Of a stretch of 64,000 bases of DNA, positions 8,110-17,100 are shown piece by piece. The stretch spans positions 1-64,000 of the forward strand of contig JABCZC010000008.1 of assembly GCA_013289875.1 (NCBI GenBank). Direction: 5' to 3'. The position numbers were made by a program, and so were the translations under genes. The stretch is from Acidobacteriota bacterium. GTDB lineage: Bacteria > Acidobacteriota > Terriglobia > Terriglobales > Acidobacteriaceae. Each line of letters begins with the position of its first letter. The first letter of the stretch is position 1. The notes beneath the pieces were generated by a model. It was not told the origin of the DNA, did not search any database, and was given only the letters and a program-made list of their open reading frames with translations.

Positions 8110-8988
8110 ATGCCTTCCAGCCCGGACACCGACCTCATCCAGAATCCAGCCGCCGGCTTCTCCGAGGCCGTCGCCATCATGGAGCGCCTGCGCTCGCCCG
8201 GCGGCTGCCCGTGGGACCGTGAGCAGAGCTTCGATTCCATCCGCAAATACACGCTGGAGGAGACCTACGAGGTCTTCGACGCCATCGAGCGCCGCGACTG
8301 GGCCGCCCTGAAAGACGAGCTTGGCGATCTCCTGCTGCAGGTGCTCTTTTACGCGCAAATGGCCTCTGAGGCCGGACACTTCACCATCGACGATGTAACC
8401 GCCGGCCTCAACCGCAAGCTCATCCGCCGCCATCCTCACGTCTTCGGCGAAGAAGCCGCCGCAGCAGCAGGGAACAGTGCAACTGGTCTCGACACCAACG
8501 GTATCGATGCGATGCAGGTCCTCCACAACTGGGAAGAAATCAAAAAGCTGGAGAAGTCCGCCCATCGAGTTTCGACAGGACAGGCACCGGAAGGACGTCT
8601 CGAGGCCATCCCGCGCTCCATGCCTGCGCTCTCTGAGGCCGCAAAGCTGGGCTCAAAAGCTGCCAAAGCCGGCTTTGACTGGCCCGATGTCTCCGGTCTG
8701 ATCGACAAGCTACGGGAGGAGACCGACGAACTGGAAGCCGAAATCCCGCAGGCCTTCCAATCGAGCGTTACTGTCACAGAAGAACTTGGAGATCTGCTCT
8801 TTACAGCCGTTAACCTCGCCCGTCGCTTGAAGGTTGACCCGGAGCTTGCCCTGCGAGACACCAATGCCAAATTTCGCCGCCGCTTTCGCTTCATGGAGCA
8901 GGCCAGTCTGCGTCCGCTGGAAGAGCTGCCCGGAGACGAGCTCGAGTCCCTCTGGACCCGGGCTAAACAGATGGAGCGCCAGCCATGA
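8110..8988 (+). CDS. mazG: Nucleoside triphosphate pyrophosphohydrolase MazG
   Basis: A 292-residue enzyme that hydrolyses NTPs and dNTPs to the monophosphate and pyrophosphate, with roles in housecleaning and stringent-response control. The N-terminal module contains CPWDREQSF, then EETYEVFDAIE and LKDELGDLLLQVLFYAQMA, which supply the metal-binding acidic residues. A second, C-terminal MazG module has EETDELEAE and TEELGDLLFTAVNLAR, so this is the full two-domain form. The frame runs further upstream, but the ATG at 8110 begins the protein near the first conserved block. The next gene starts inside its stop codon (ATGA), so translation is probably coupled. Confidence 0.93.
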   Translation: MPSSPDTDLIQNPAAGFSEAVAIMERLRSPGGCPWDREQSFDSIRKYTLEETYEVFDAIERRDWAALKDELGDLLLQVLFYAQMASEAGHFTIDDVTAGLNRKLIRRHPHVFGEEAAAAAGNSATGLDTNGIDAMQVLHNWEEIKKLEKSAHRVSTGQAPEGRLEAIPRSMPALSEAAKLGSKAAKAGFDWPDVSGLIDKLREETDELEAEIPQAFQSSVTVTEELGDLLFTAVNLARRLKVDPELALRDTNAKFRRRFRFMEQASLRPLEELPGDELESLWTRAKQMERQP

Positions 8989-9851
8989 ACGCGACCGCCC
9001 TCGTCCCCGTAGTTCCCGCGACCTGCCTTACCCGCGACGGCCGCCCCATTCTTATCCGATCCTGCCGCGGCTTCGACGAACTCAACGCCTGCGTCCAGCT
9101 CCAGATCGATACCTGGGGTTATTCCGACGGAGACGTCATCCCTCGCCGCGCTTTCATTGTCGCCCAACGCATCGGCGGCCAGGCTATCGGAGCATTCGAC
9201 GTCACCCGCGCGGAAAAGTCCGAGGGCACAGCCGGTGACCTCATAGGATTCGCCATGTCCCTTCCCGGCGTCAAGGCGGGCGATAGCCCGGACGAACCCC
9301 CGGTACCCTATCTGCATTCCCACATGCTGGCTGTCTCCGCCGGATACAGGAACGACGGGATCGGCCGCCAACTCAAGCTTTTTCAGCGTATCGAGGCCCT
9401 TAGCCGCGGCATCGACCTGATGGAATGGACCTTCGATCCGCTTGAGATCAAGAATTCTTTCCTCAATATCCACAAGCTGGGAGCCGTAGTTCGCAGTTAT
9501 ACATCAAACTTTTATGGTGTATCCTCATCTCGTCTGCAGGGTGGACTGCCAAGCGACCGGCTCCACGCGGAGTGGTATCTCCGTTCGGCGCGGGTCAGGG
9601 CAGTTCTCGCCGGCGCTCTGCTCAGCCCTCCGAATATCGAAGAGACCATCCGCGTCCCGTACCAGGTCGGTGAATGGAAGTCTTCGGAGACGGACTCAGA
9701 GCGTGCCCGGGCAGTGCAGACAGAGAATCGCCAGCGTTTTCAGGCAGCATTTCATCGCGGGCTGGCCGTCGTCGGTTTTCACAGGGACACACAGAATAAC
9801 GGTATCTTTGAACTAGCGCCATTCGAACACCTGAGAAGCGATCATCTATGA
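8985..9851 (+). CDS. GNAT-superfamily acyltransferase, candidate amino-acid N-succinyltransferase
   Basis: A 288-residue GNAT protein of the long COG3375-like type. Core elements: LIRSCRGFDELNACVQLQI at the start, LHSHMLAVSAGYRNDGIGRQLK (acetyl-CoA pyrophosphate loop, residues about 105-126) and MEWTFDPLEIKNSFLNIHKL. It overlaps mazG and the following enolase-superfamily gene by 4 nt each. In Geobacillus a GNAT of this kind beside an N-succinylamino acid racemase succinylates D-amino acids as the first step of D- to L-amino-acid conversion. That context makes the same role plausible here, but this is inference from gene order; acyl donor and acceptor are untested. Confidence 0.8.
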   Translation: MNATALVPVVPATCLTRDGRPILIRSCRGFDELNACVQLQIDTWGYSDGDVIPRRAFIVAQRIGGQAIGAFDVTRAEKSEGTAGDLIGFAMSLPGVKAGDSPDEPPVPYLHSHMLAVSAGYRNDGIGRQLKLFQRIEALSRGIDLMEWTFDPLEIKNSFLNIHKLGAVVRSYTSNFYGVSSSRLQGGLPSDRLHAEWYLRSARVRAVLAGALLSPPNIEETIRVPYQVGEWKSSETDSERARAVQTENRQRFQAAFHRGLAVVGFHRDTQNNGIFELAPFEHLRSDHL

Positions 9852-10969
9852 GAATCGACGCAATCTTCCTTCGTGAAATACGCATTCCCCTCGTCAAGCC
9901 CTTCGAAACCAGTTTTGGCGTAACCACCGATCGACGCATTCTCCTTGTCGAGCTGAAGGCCGACGGCTTGACCGGGTGGGGCGAATGCGTGGCCGGCGAG
10001 CATCCTTACTACTCGTACGAAACCATCGATACCGCCTGGCTCATCCTGGCCCAGGAACTCGCGCCCGCTCTTGCCAGGTCGGAACCCGAGCACTCCGGGA
10101 AAATCCCCGGCATCCTCAAGCAGGTCCGCGGCCACCGCATGGCCAAGGCTGCTCTTGAGAATTCCGTGTGGGACCTGGAAGCGCAACTGCGCGGGATTTC
10201 GCTCTCTGAGCTGCTTGGCGGTGTTCGCGAAACTATTGCCTGCGGAGTCTCCATCGGCATCCAGCCTTCGATCGAGAAGCTCCTCGACGAAATCGAAACC
10301 GAGGTGGCCGCCGGCTATCAGCGTATCAAGCTCAAGTGCAAGCCCGGCTGGGACACTAAAGTTTTCGAGGCCGTCCGCAACCGCTGGCCTGCCATCACGC
10401 TAAGCTGCGACGCCAACTCCGCCTATCGTCTCAAGGACGCCGACTGCCTTGTCGGCTGGGACGCCTTCGACCTGCTCATGATCGAGCAGCCGCTCTGGTC
10501 CGACGACTTCTACTACCACTCCATGCTGCAAAGGATGCTCAACACCCCCATCTGCCTCGACGAGTCGATTCACAACCGCCGCGACACACTCGCCGCGATC
10601 GAGATGGAGTCCTGCCGAATCATCAACATCAAGGCCGGACGTGTTGGAGGCCTCGGCGAAGCCGTTGCGGTCCACAATGCCGCCATGGAACGCGGCATTC
10701 CCGTCTGGTGCGGAGGCATGCTCGAAACCGGCATCGGTCGCTCCCACAACATCGCGCTCTCCTCGCTCGAAAACTTCACCCTCCCGGGCGATGTCTCCGC
10801 ATCGAAGCGCTATTACAAGGAAGACATCATCGAACCCGCAGTCGAAGTCTCCTCCAAGGGAGAAATCACCGTCCCCACCACTCCGGGCCGCGGCTACCAA
10901 GTCCGCGAAGACCTGATTGAGCGCCTCACCGTCCGCAAGGAAGAGATCAGGGCGATGGCCTTTGCATAA
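9848..10969 (+). CDS. Enolase-superfamily enzyme: N-succinylamino acid racemase / o-succinylbenzoate synthase family
   Basis: A 373-residue member of the muconate-lactonising-enzyme subgroup, full length. The catalytic lysines are Lys163 (RIKLKCKPG) and Lys262 (NIKAGRVGG), and the magnesium ligands are Asp188 (SCDANS), Glu213 (IEQPL) and Asp238 (CLDES), at the usual 25-residue spacing. By sequence it is closest to the MenC type 2 / NSAR group, whose members often catalyse both reactions. The window also encodes MqnD of the futalosine menaquinone route, so OSBS activity should not be needed. With the coupled GNAT gene, racemisation of N-succinylamino acids is the more likely role. I therefore withhold the symbol menC. 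Confidence 0.85.
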   Translation: MRIDAIFLREIRIPLVKPFETSFGVTTDRRILLVELKADGLTGWGECVAGEHPYYSYETIDTAWLILAQELAPALARSEPEHSGKIPGILKQVRGHRMAKAALENSVWDLEAQLRGISLSELLGGVRETIACGVSIGIQPSIEKLLDEIETEVAAGYQRIKLKCKPGWDTKVFEAVRNRWPAITLSCDANSAYRLKDADCLVGWDAFDLLMIEQPLWSDDFYYHSMLQRMLNTPICLDESIHNRRDTLAAIEMESCRIINIKAGRVGGLGEAVAVHNAAMERGIPVWCGGMLETGIGRSHNIALSSLENFTLPGDVSASKRYYKEDIIEPAVEVSSKGEITVPTTPGRGYQVREDLIERLTVRKEEIRAMAFA

Positions 10970-11077
10970 GCACCCGATCCGCTAATCGGTACAATTGCTC
11001 ATCTTTGCGCATTGGGGCGGATCGGCTGATAGTTGTTGACACCCGCATCGGTCGTGCGCGAAGAAAGGAGCTTCAAA

Positions 11078-11146
11078 ATGGTCGATCCCCTACCCATAGC
11101 CCCTCCCAACCCAATTCTTAATGCGACCACTACAACAGGGCTTTGA
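11078..11146 (+). other. 22-codon ORF with strong RBS: probable original 5' end of the next gene
   Basis: ATG at 11078 is preceded by AAAGGAG with 7-nt spacing, the best ribosome-binding site in the area, yet the frame stops after 22 codons (MVDPLPIAPPNPILNATTTT, then GL and TGA). The following long frame has no ATG and no Shine-Dalgarno of its own and starts where this one ends, one base back. The simplest reading is that this is the true N-terminus, displaced by a single-base indel or a -1 frameshift near 11138-11144. A genuine leader peptide is the alternative. Confidence 0.5.
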
Positions 11147-12165
11147 ATGTGGGTCCAAGCTCAAACCCTGCTGCGTACGCGCCAGATCCCCGCACCCCAG
11201 TCGGCTATCCGGATCCTACGAAAGGCAACGTCGCCGCCGTTTGGGGCTACGTCGGGCCGCTCATCGAATCCCCTTTACAGACTAGTTCGCCTCCCATCAC
11301 CTGCGCCGTTTTCGGCCAGGGCGGAGTTGTAGGTGCAAATGGATTAGCCGCAGACGCAGATGCGGCTGGCGACGGCGTGATCGGGTTCGGCAGCGCAAAT
11401 GGGGTGCATGGAATCGCCACCAGCGGGACAGGAGTGACGGGAACCAGCGTAAGTGGAACGGGCGTGCTCGGAACCAGCACCAACGGGGAGGGCCTTCATG
11501 GAGAAACTAAGTCCCCGCAGTCTGCCGGAGTCTACGGAATAAATAGCAGCGGCAGCACCGTAGACGGCCCGGGTGTTTTCGGCACCAGTAGCGGGTTCGA
11601 TGGCGTTCATGGAGAAAGTCAATCGAGCCAGCATGCCGGAGTCTCCGGTATCAATACCGGAGGAGGATACGGCGTCTGGGCTTCCGGCAATCCTGCAGGA
11701 TACTTCGCCGGAGATGTCCTGGTAACCGGCGACGTAATCTTGGTCAACTCCAGCGGTGACCTTGCCGAAGACTTCGACGTTGAAGATGGTTCCGACGACG
11801 CGGAACCCGGCACCGTCCTTGTCATTAATTCGACAGGTAAGTTGTGCGCCAGTTTAGATCCTTACGATACCCGTGTGGCGGGGGTTGTTTCCGGCGCGGG
11901 TGAGCTCAAACCTGCGATTGTCTTGCAGCGGCTCGAGAGTCGCACAAGCCGATCCCCAATTGCTCTGGTTGGCAAAGCGTTCTGCAAGGTCGATGCGTCA
12001 TTCGGAAGCATCTGCCCTGGCGATCTGCTTACAACCTCATCGACGCCCGGCCACGCGATGAAAGTACTCGATCACACCAAGGCCACCGGCGCTATCCTGG
12101 GCAAAGCGCTCAGGAACCTTGAGGCCGGCCGAGGCTTGATCCCAATTCTGGTAACCCCTCATTAG
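11143..12165 (+). CDS. Repetitive Gly/Ser/Thr-rich stalk protein, tail-fibre/adhesin-like, with C-terminal cap domain
   Basis: A frame of 340 residues, starting at TTG 11143 or GTG 11149, both weak; see the ORF at 11078 for the likely true start. Residues about 70-190 consist of imperfect repeats of the form G-V-x-G-T/E-S-x-S/N-G (for example GVTGTSVSGTGVLGTS, then GVYGINSSG), a pattern typical of trimeric beta-structured stalks in phage tail fibres and surface adhesins. The C-terminal part (about 205-340) resembles cap domains found after such stalks: LAEDFDVEDG, RVAGVVSGAG and GKALRNLEAGRGLIPILV. No signal peptide is seen, even with the upstream ORF added. It is followed within 14 nt by two more unknown genes. 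Confidence 0.55.
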   Translation: MNVGPSSNPAAYAPDPRTPVGYPDPTKGNVAAVWGYVGPLIESPLQTSSPPITCAVFGQGGVVGANGLAADADAAGDGVIGFGSANGVHGIATSGTGVTGTSVSGTGVLGTSTNGEGLHGETKSPQSAGVYGINSSGSTVDGPGVFGTSSGFDGVHGESQSSQHAGVSGINTGGGYGVWASGNPAGYFAGDVLVTGDVILVNSSGDLAEDFDVEDGSDDAEPGTVLVINSTGKLCASLDPYDTRVAGVVSGAGELKPAIVLQRLESRTSRSPIALVGKAFCKVDASFGSICPGDLLTTSSTPGHAMKVLDHTKATGAILGKALRNLEAGRGLIPILVTPH

Positions 12166-12179
12166 AAAAGCGGCTAACC

Positions 12180-12821
12180 ATGGCAACCGATGCCACAGCC
12201 CAGTTAATTCAGAGGATCCTGAGCCAGACGGGTTCTACCGCTCAAGGTCCGAATGCCAATCTCTTAAGCCAGGCTGATAGTATCGTCAGCACCGCGGCCA
12301 ACTATGCGCAGCTACTCAGTACAGCCGTAGGGCCGATTGCGCAGGCATCTGCCATTGCAGTTGCAGGCGGAGCCACGGCTGCAACCGTTGATGCGGCAGG
12401 CCAGGCTGCAGCATTAACCGCGTCGGCTGGTACAGCGGGGGTAGGAGCCGTAATAGTCCTGGCCTTCTCGTTTCTCCTGGCCGCTTTGTCGGGCGACGAC
12501 TCCGGGTCGAGTGAAACACAGGCGCTGAACCAATTGAACAGCGAACTTACAGACATAGAGAACGTGGATTTAGCCAGTTACTGGCAGGAGTGGCTCGGAA
12601 AAATTGTCACCTCCTGGAATTCGCCAACAGGAGGTTTGGGAACCGATCTCGATAACCTTACGAACGAAGGTCTGCGGGGAGTGGACGTTAAGAACGACGT
12701 GACCAAATTCCATGACAACGCGCTGGCATTCGTTAACAATCTCATCCCATCGAAGACCCCCGGTGCGGAGGTCTACTGGGAGCGGCCCATCGTACAAAGC
12801 CAGGCATTTACCGTGAAATGA
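12180..12821 (+). CDS. Hypothetical protein with central hydrophobic segment; same frame as the next gene
   Basis: A 213-residue protein that I cannot place in a family. Residues 35-80 are Ala/Gly-rich, and a strongly hydrophobic stretch at about 84-104 (GVGAVIVLAFSFLLAAL) would span a membrane or form a buried hairpin; it is followed by SGDDSGSSE and a polar helical region. The stop TGA at 12819-12821 is immediately followed, in the same frame, by GTG of the next ORF, so the two could be one 618-residue protein interrupted by a single nonsense codon. Codon use and base composition differ from the surrounding housekeeping genes. The ATG at 12180 has only a weak purine-rich stretch upstream. 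Confidence 0.5.
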   Translation: MATDATAQLIQRILSQTGSTAQGPNANLLSQADSIVSTAANYAQLLSTAVGPIAQASAIAVAGGATAATVDAAGQAAALTASAGTAGVGAVIVLAFSFLLAALSGDDSGSSETQALNQLNSELTDIENVDLASYWQEWLGKIVTSWNSPTGGLGTDLDNLTNEGLRGVDVKNDVTKFHDNALAFVNNLIPSKTPGAEVYWERPIVQSQAFTVK

Positions 12822-14036
12822 GTGCCATATCCTCAATCGGGAGGGGACGTATTCCCGGGAACAGGCTGGTATGGAAAACTGCCACAGCCTCAAGCCGGGC
12901 CGCCCCTTGGGGGGGCTGCCCAGCAGATGGCATTGGATCCATACTCCGCGCTGCCCTTTTTGTTGTTGGGGATTCAATCGTACTTAACAATTGAGGGATT
13001 GGTTCATCTGATCGACCCTGCCCAACCGACATTTAGCGAATTCCTGACAGAATTCAAGGGCGACTTACAAGACTATGCCAGCTTTCTTTATGGGCAATAC
13101 AAGTTAGCCGTCAACGGCATTGTCAAGTCCGATATTCCCTCCGACGCGGACGTCCTGACATATCTCCATTACATGGCCGACGGCAAGCAGTCTTTCCCGG
13201 ATAATACGACGAACTGGGGAGGCTCATCCCCGAATGACTGGACATTAAATTGGACAGAAGGTGGAGGCCCGCCCCCGTCTGCGGGATATGCCTGGAACGG
13301 CATATACGGCACCGTGAGTCTATATCCGCAATATGGTGTCTACGAGCCTTCGCCCCCTGTCCCCGTTCCATCCAGCACACCCGCGTGCTTGATTGACATC
13401 ATAGCCACCGATAACCTTGCATCCGAGTTACTACAACAGATAGGACCGGGCTTAACGCCACCACTTCCTGCCTCATTGACCTATATGCAGAATGCCACTT
13501 TAGGAGATTGGACCGTTATATGGGTGCATGACAAAGTGATACTCGGCACAATGGCGCGATGGAAGGCCCTTTATCTTATCAACGGTTATGACAAGCTATG
13601 GTCTGTTATACAAAACCTGCGGGTGCTTTCCAAGCAGCCGCCACTGCCTGCGTTGAGCCTGGATCAGGATGGGACTGTAGCGAATGGAAATTGGTCGGCG
13701 CGGGAGCTATGCACAGTGGTAAGTGTGGATGGATACGTAGGCGATGGGCTGCAAACTCCAGATGCTGGCCTTACGACGACATGGACAGGTCATACGACGA
13801 GTGGCGCAATAGGGGGCTATTCGTTGTTCGCGCTCGCGGCCGCTCTCGACAACATCGCGGGTGGAAACTGGGCTGGACCGCCGAGTTCCTCGTCCTCGGG
13901 AAAGGGACCCAGCAGGCCGCTTGGATTTCGCGATCGCTTAGCCGTGGCCGCCGTTGCTGGTAGCGGACGCCCAATGCCCGTCGCCGATTATGTTTTTCAT
14001 GAGGGTGCTCTTAACCCGTCCCCGTTTTTGGAGTGA
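12822..14036 (+). CDS. Hypothetical protein, possible C-terminal part of the preceding ORF
   Basis: A 404-residue frame of no recognised family. It begins with GTG directly after the TGA of the previous ORF, in the same frame and without a visible Shine-Dalgarno; the first internal ATG is at 12927. Noticeable segments are YSALPFLLLGIQSYLTIEGL (hydrophobic), a Trp/Pro/Gly-rich middle (WTLNWTEGGGPPPSAGYAWN) and a Ser-rich linker near residue 355. There is no signal peptide. The lack of independent start signals argues that this is the distal half of a single gene starting at 12180, now split by a stop codon or read through. It converges on the DUF3857 gene. Confidence 0.5.
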   Translation: MPYPQSGGDVFPGTGWYGKLPQPQAGPPLGGAAQQMALDPYSALPFLLLGIQSYLTIEGLVHLIDPAQPTFSEFLTEFKGDLQDYASFLYGQYKLAVNGIVKSDIPSDADVLTYLHYMADGKQSFPDNTTNWGGSSPNDWTLNWTEGGGPPPSAGYAWNGIYGTVSLYPQYGVYEPSPPVPVPSSTPACLIDIIATDNLASELLQQIGPGLTPPLPASLTYMQNATLGDWTVIWVHDKVILGTMARWKALYLINGYDKLWSVIQNLRVLSKQPPLPALSLDQDGTVANGNWSARELCTVVSVDGYVGDGLQTPDAGLTTTWTGHTTSGAIGGYSLFALAAALDNIAGGNWAGPPSSSSSGKGPSRPLGFRDRLAVAAVAGSGRPMPVADYVFHEGALNPSPFLE

Positions 14037-14163
14037 TCCCACATTGCAAAAGGCGGCTTGATCGCTCTGGCGCGCTGTTCGATATGAGAATGACTGTGCT
14101 CATAATTGCTGTCATCCCGGCCCGAGTAAGGGATCGCGCCCCGCATCCGCCACCCTCAGCGCC

Positions 14164-17100
14164 TCACTCAATCCCCACCGACTGCGGCAGCAGCATCGTG
14201 AACTGGCACTGGCTCGCGGCCTCTGAGCAGTTGAGTGTACCCCGCCGCACCATCTTCGCCGACGAACCCTTCGGGATCTGCCCCGAAACATCTATCTTCA
14301 ACAGCTCTGGAGAAGCGGCCTTCAGCCCCTCATCGCCGCCGATGAACTGCGCGTCTTCCACCTTGTCGGCAGAAACCAACAGAAAGAAGTCCGCCGTGCC
14401 GGTCGTCGTCTTTGGCAGCGAAAACGTGCGCAGCTTCGCGAGTTCCTGATTCGGATCTCCATCACCCGGCACATGGCCTTTCGCCTTCAGCCGATCAAGA
14501 CTGGCGCGAATTGCATCCGTCCCCGAAGGATCGGGACTAAGCGTCTCCGCAGCCAGCGACAACTGAAAGATGGTCGTCGCCTCCGCCAGCTTGCCGTCCT
14601 TCTCGTAAATCTGCCCAAGGTGGTCGCCGACTTCGCTGTGCTGGGTCACCTTCCATGCCGAGCCGACATAGTTCTCCGCCTGCGGCAGGTTGCCCTCGCG
14701 GAAGTAGACCCAGCCCATCGTGTCCCACACCGCGGTCAGCAGGTTTACGTGCTGCAGATCATCCTTGGTCAGATTGCCGAGCGTGATCTGCGCTGTCTGC
14801 TTCTCCAGCGTCTCCATCGCTTTCTTGCTGTTCGCTTCGGCTGTCGGCAGATCGGCGTTGAAGTCGGCCAGCTCGTATGCCGCATTGTTCAGCGTGTCGG
14901 GATCGTCCGAGCCCTTCACGCTGTCGACCAGAGTCGCCGTTCCGGCATCTCGCTTGCCCGCCAGAAACTCCGCACGTCCCGCCTGCGCCGCCAGATTCTT
15001 ATTGTCCGGAGCCTGCTTCATCGCCGCTTCGAGCAGCGTGCAGGCCGCCTCATATTTCTTCTGCAGAATGAGCAGCGAACCGAGCTGGATCTCCGCATTC
15101 GTGTTGTCCGGGATTAACTTCAGCAGGTCGCGCAGCGTCTGCACGGCATCGTCAATGCGCTTCATGCGCACCTGCAGCCCGGCCAGCGCCTGGTAGGCCC
15201 CGGCGTTTTCCGGATGGTACTGGATCTCCTTGCGGAAGTCGGTCACGGAGTCGTCCATCCGGTTTTCGAGTGTGTCGAGATACCCGTTCTCGGCCCACAG
15301 GCCGCGCTCTTTGGGATTGAGCTGTTCGGCGCTGTGCAGATCGCTGTGCGCAGCCTTGAAATCGTGCCGTGTTATGTCCACATACGCAGCCTGCAGGTAC
15401 TGCGCCGCCTCCGGGTTCCCCGCCGAGGTGTCGATGCTAACGCTTCCCGGAGCCGCCAGCTGGATAAACTGCCCTTCGTCATCGGTGACATTCTTCGTGA
15501 ACTTGCGGTACTCGCTGGTCTTCTCGATCGGCAGCTCGCGTTCCACGATCTCGAGTTTGCGGTCGGTGATCAGCTTGTTGCCATCGAGCTTGTAGTCGGC
15601 CTGGTAGACAGCAAACGGAGTCGTATATTTCACCGAGCGCGGCAGCACCGCCGTATACGTCGACGGCAGCTCGATCACCGAGTGGTGCGTCTCCACGCGC
15701 GGCGACCCCAGGTTGATTGGCTCCGTCGGCATCTCGTCCTCCGGTATCAACGACAGCGAAACCGGCATCGCCAGCGGCAGAATGCGCCGGTTCGACCAGT
15801 CGGCATACTCCTTGCGGTTGTAGTCGTAGGCGTAATGGAACGGCTTCTCGGTCTGCTCCGGCAGGCTCACGTCAAGGTTCGTGACCGTCCCCAGGAAGCC
15901 CATTCTCTGCGAGATATTCTGGGCCATCTCCGGCCACTGCGAGCGCGACGTGCCATGAAAAACCTCGCGAAATGTCGTCTCCGTGTCGCCGCGCAGCTCC
16001 ATGTCGATATGTCCATCGATCGTGCCCTGGCTGTCCAGCTTTGCAGTGGCCGTGGTGCTGTCGATGAAGGGAAAGGGGCCGTCCGCAGGAGTGCGCATCA
16101 GCTTCGGTGTTCCGCCCGTGGGAATCACCAGCGCTTCCTTGTCCCGAATCTGAGCCATCAGCAACCGGTAGGGAGTCACTTCCGGCGTGCTATCCAGCCA
16201 GATCTCGCGCTTGCCCAGTGAAACCACCGTGATCACATGGTCGAACTGCGCCGGAGAGGGCAGCTCCGGATGCAGCTTCAGCGAGCTCCCGATCAGCGCC
16301 GGCCACGCATCGTATCCCGTAGCCTTGAGCAGCGCGGCCAGCAGCGTGTGCTTGTCCTTGCAGTCGCCGTATTGGTTGTCGAGCACCGTCTCCGCCGAAT
16401 GCGGCTGGTAGCGGCCAATGCCGAACGCCACGCCGATGTACCGCACCTGCGTCGAGACATAGTGATAGATGGCCTCGATCTTCTCATCGTCCGTGGTCTT
16501 GCCCTGCGTCAGCTCCTTGGCCTTGGCTTCGATCTCCGGACTCACCACCGTGCGATCCTTCGCCAGCGAGCCATACCATTCGCCGACCTCCTGCCAGTTC
16601 CGGAAAGTCGTATAGCTCACCGAGGGCAGCTCATCGGGATCGTACTTATCCTTTTTTTTATCGCTGCTCGGCTCGAGCTGCGAGATCTTCCATCGGTAGA
16701 CGCGCAGCCCGTTTTCTTCCGCGATCACCGGCTTGTCCTTCGGGCTCAGCACCAGCACGTATTTATCTTTCGGAAATGACAGCTCGATCGTCTCGTCCAG
16801 AACCACGTTGTGGCGCGCGAAGTTCAGAGCCCCCCAGAACTGCCCTGGAGCGGTCGACTTCTGCCGCACAAACCGCACCTGATATTCCAGCTTGTCTCCC
16901 GGACTGAGCGACTTGACCGGGATCTGAATCTCGCGCAGATCGCTGTAGAACGGAGCCTCCCGCGTCACCTCCGTCGGCATGTCCTGCGCATCGGCTGCGG
17001 GAGTGTTCACCACGGTCCCATCCGGCTTGCGCACCCGCACATATACCGGCTCGACTTTCTCCTCGCCCGATGCGTAGGAAAAAGTCAGCAGGCCTGCTTC

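Noticed and set aside
9848-10969. Naming the gene menC
   Set aside because: mqnD in the same window indicates the futalosine pathway, and the coupled GNAT gene favours an N-acylamino acid racemase role.
12819-12821. Selenocysteine codon
   Set aside because: The protein has no known selenoprotein homology and no convincing SECIS-like hairpin was seen directly behind the TGA; a nonsense mutation, separate genes or ordinary readthrough are more economical.
15214-16221. 335-codon plus-strand frame inside the DUF3857 gene
   Set aside because: Arg/Leu/Val-rich antisense shadow of a gene with intact domains and signal peptide.
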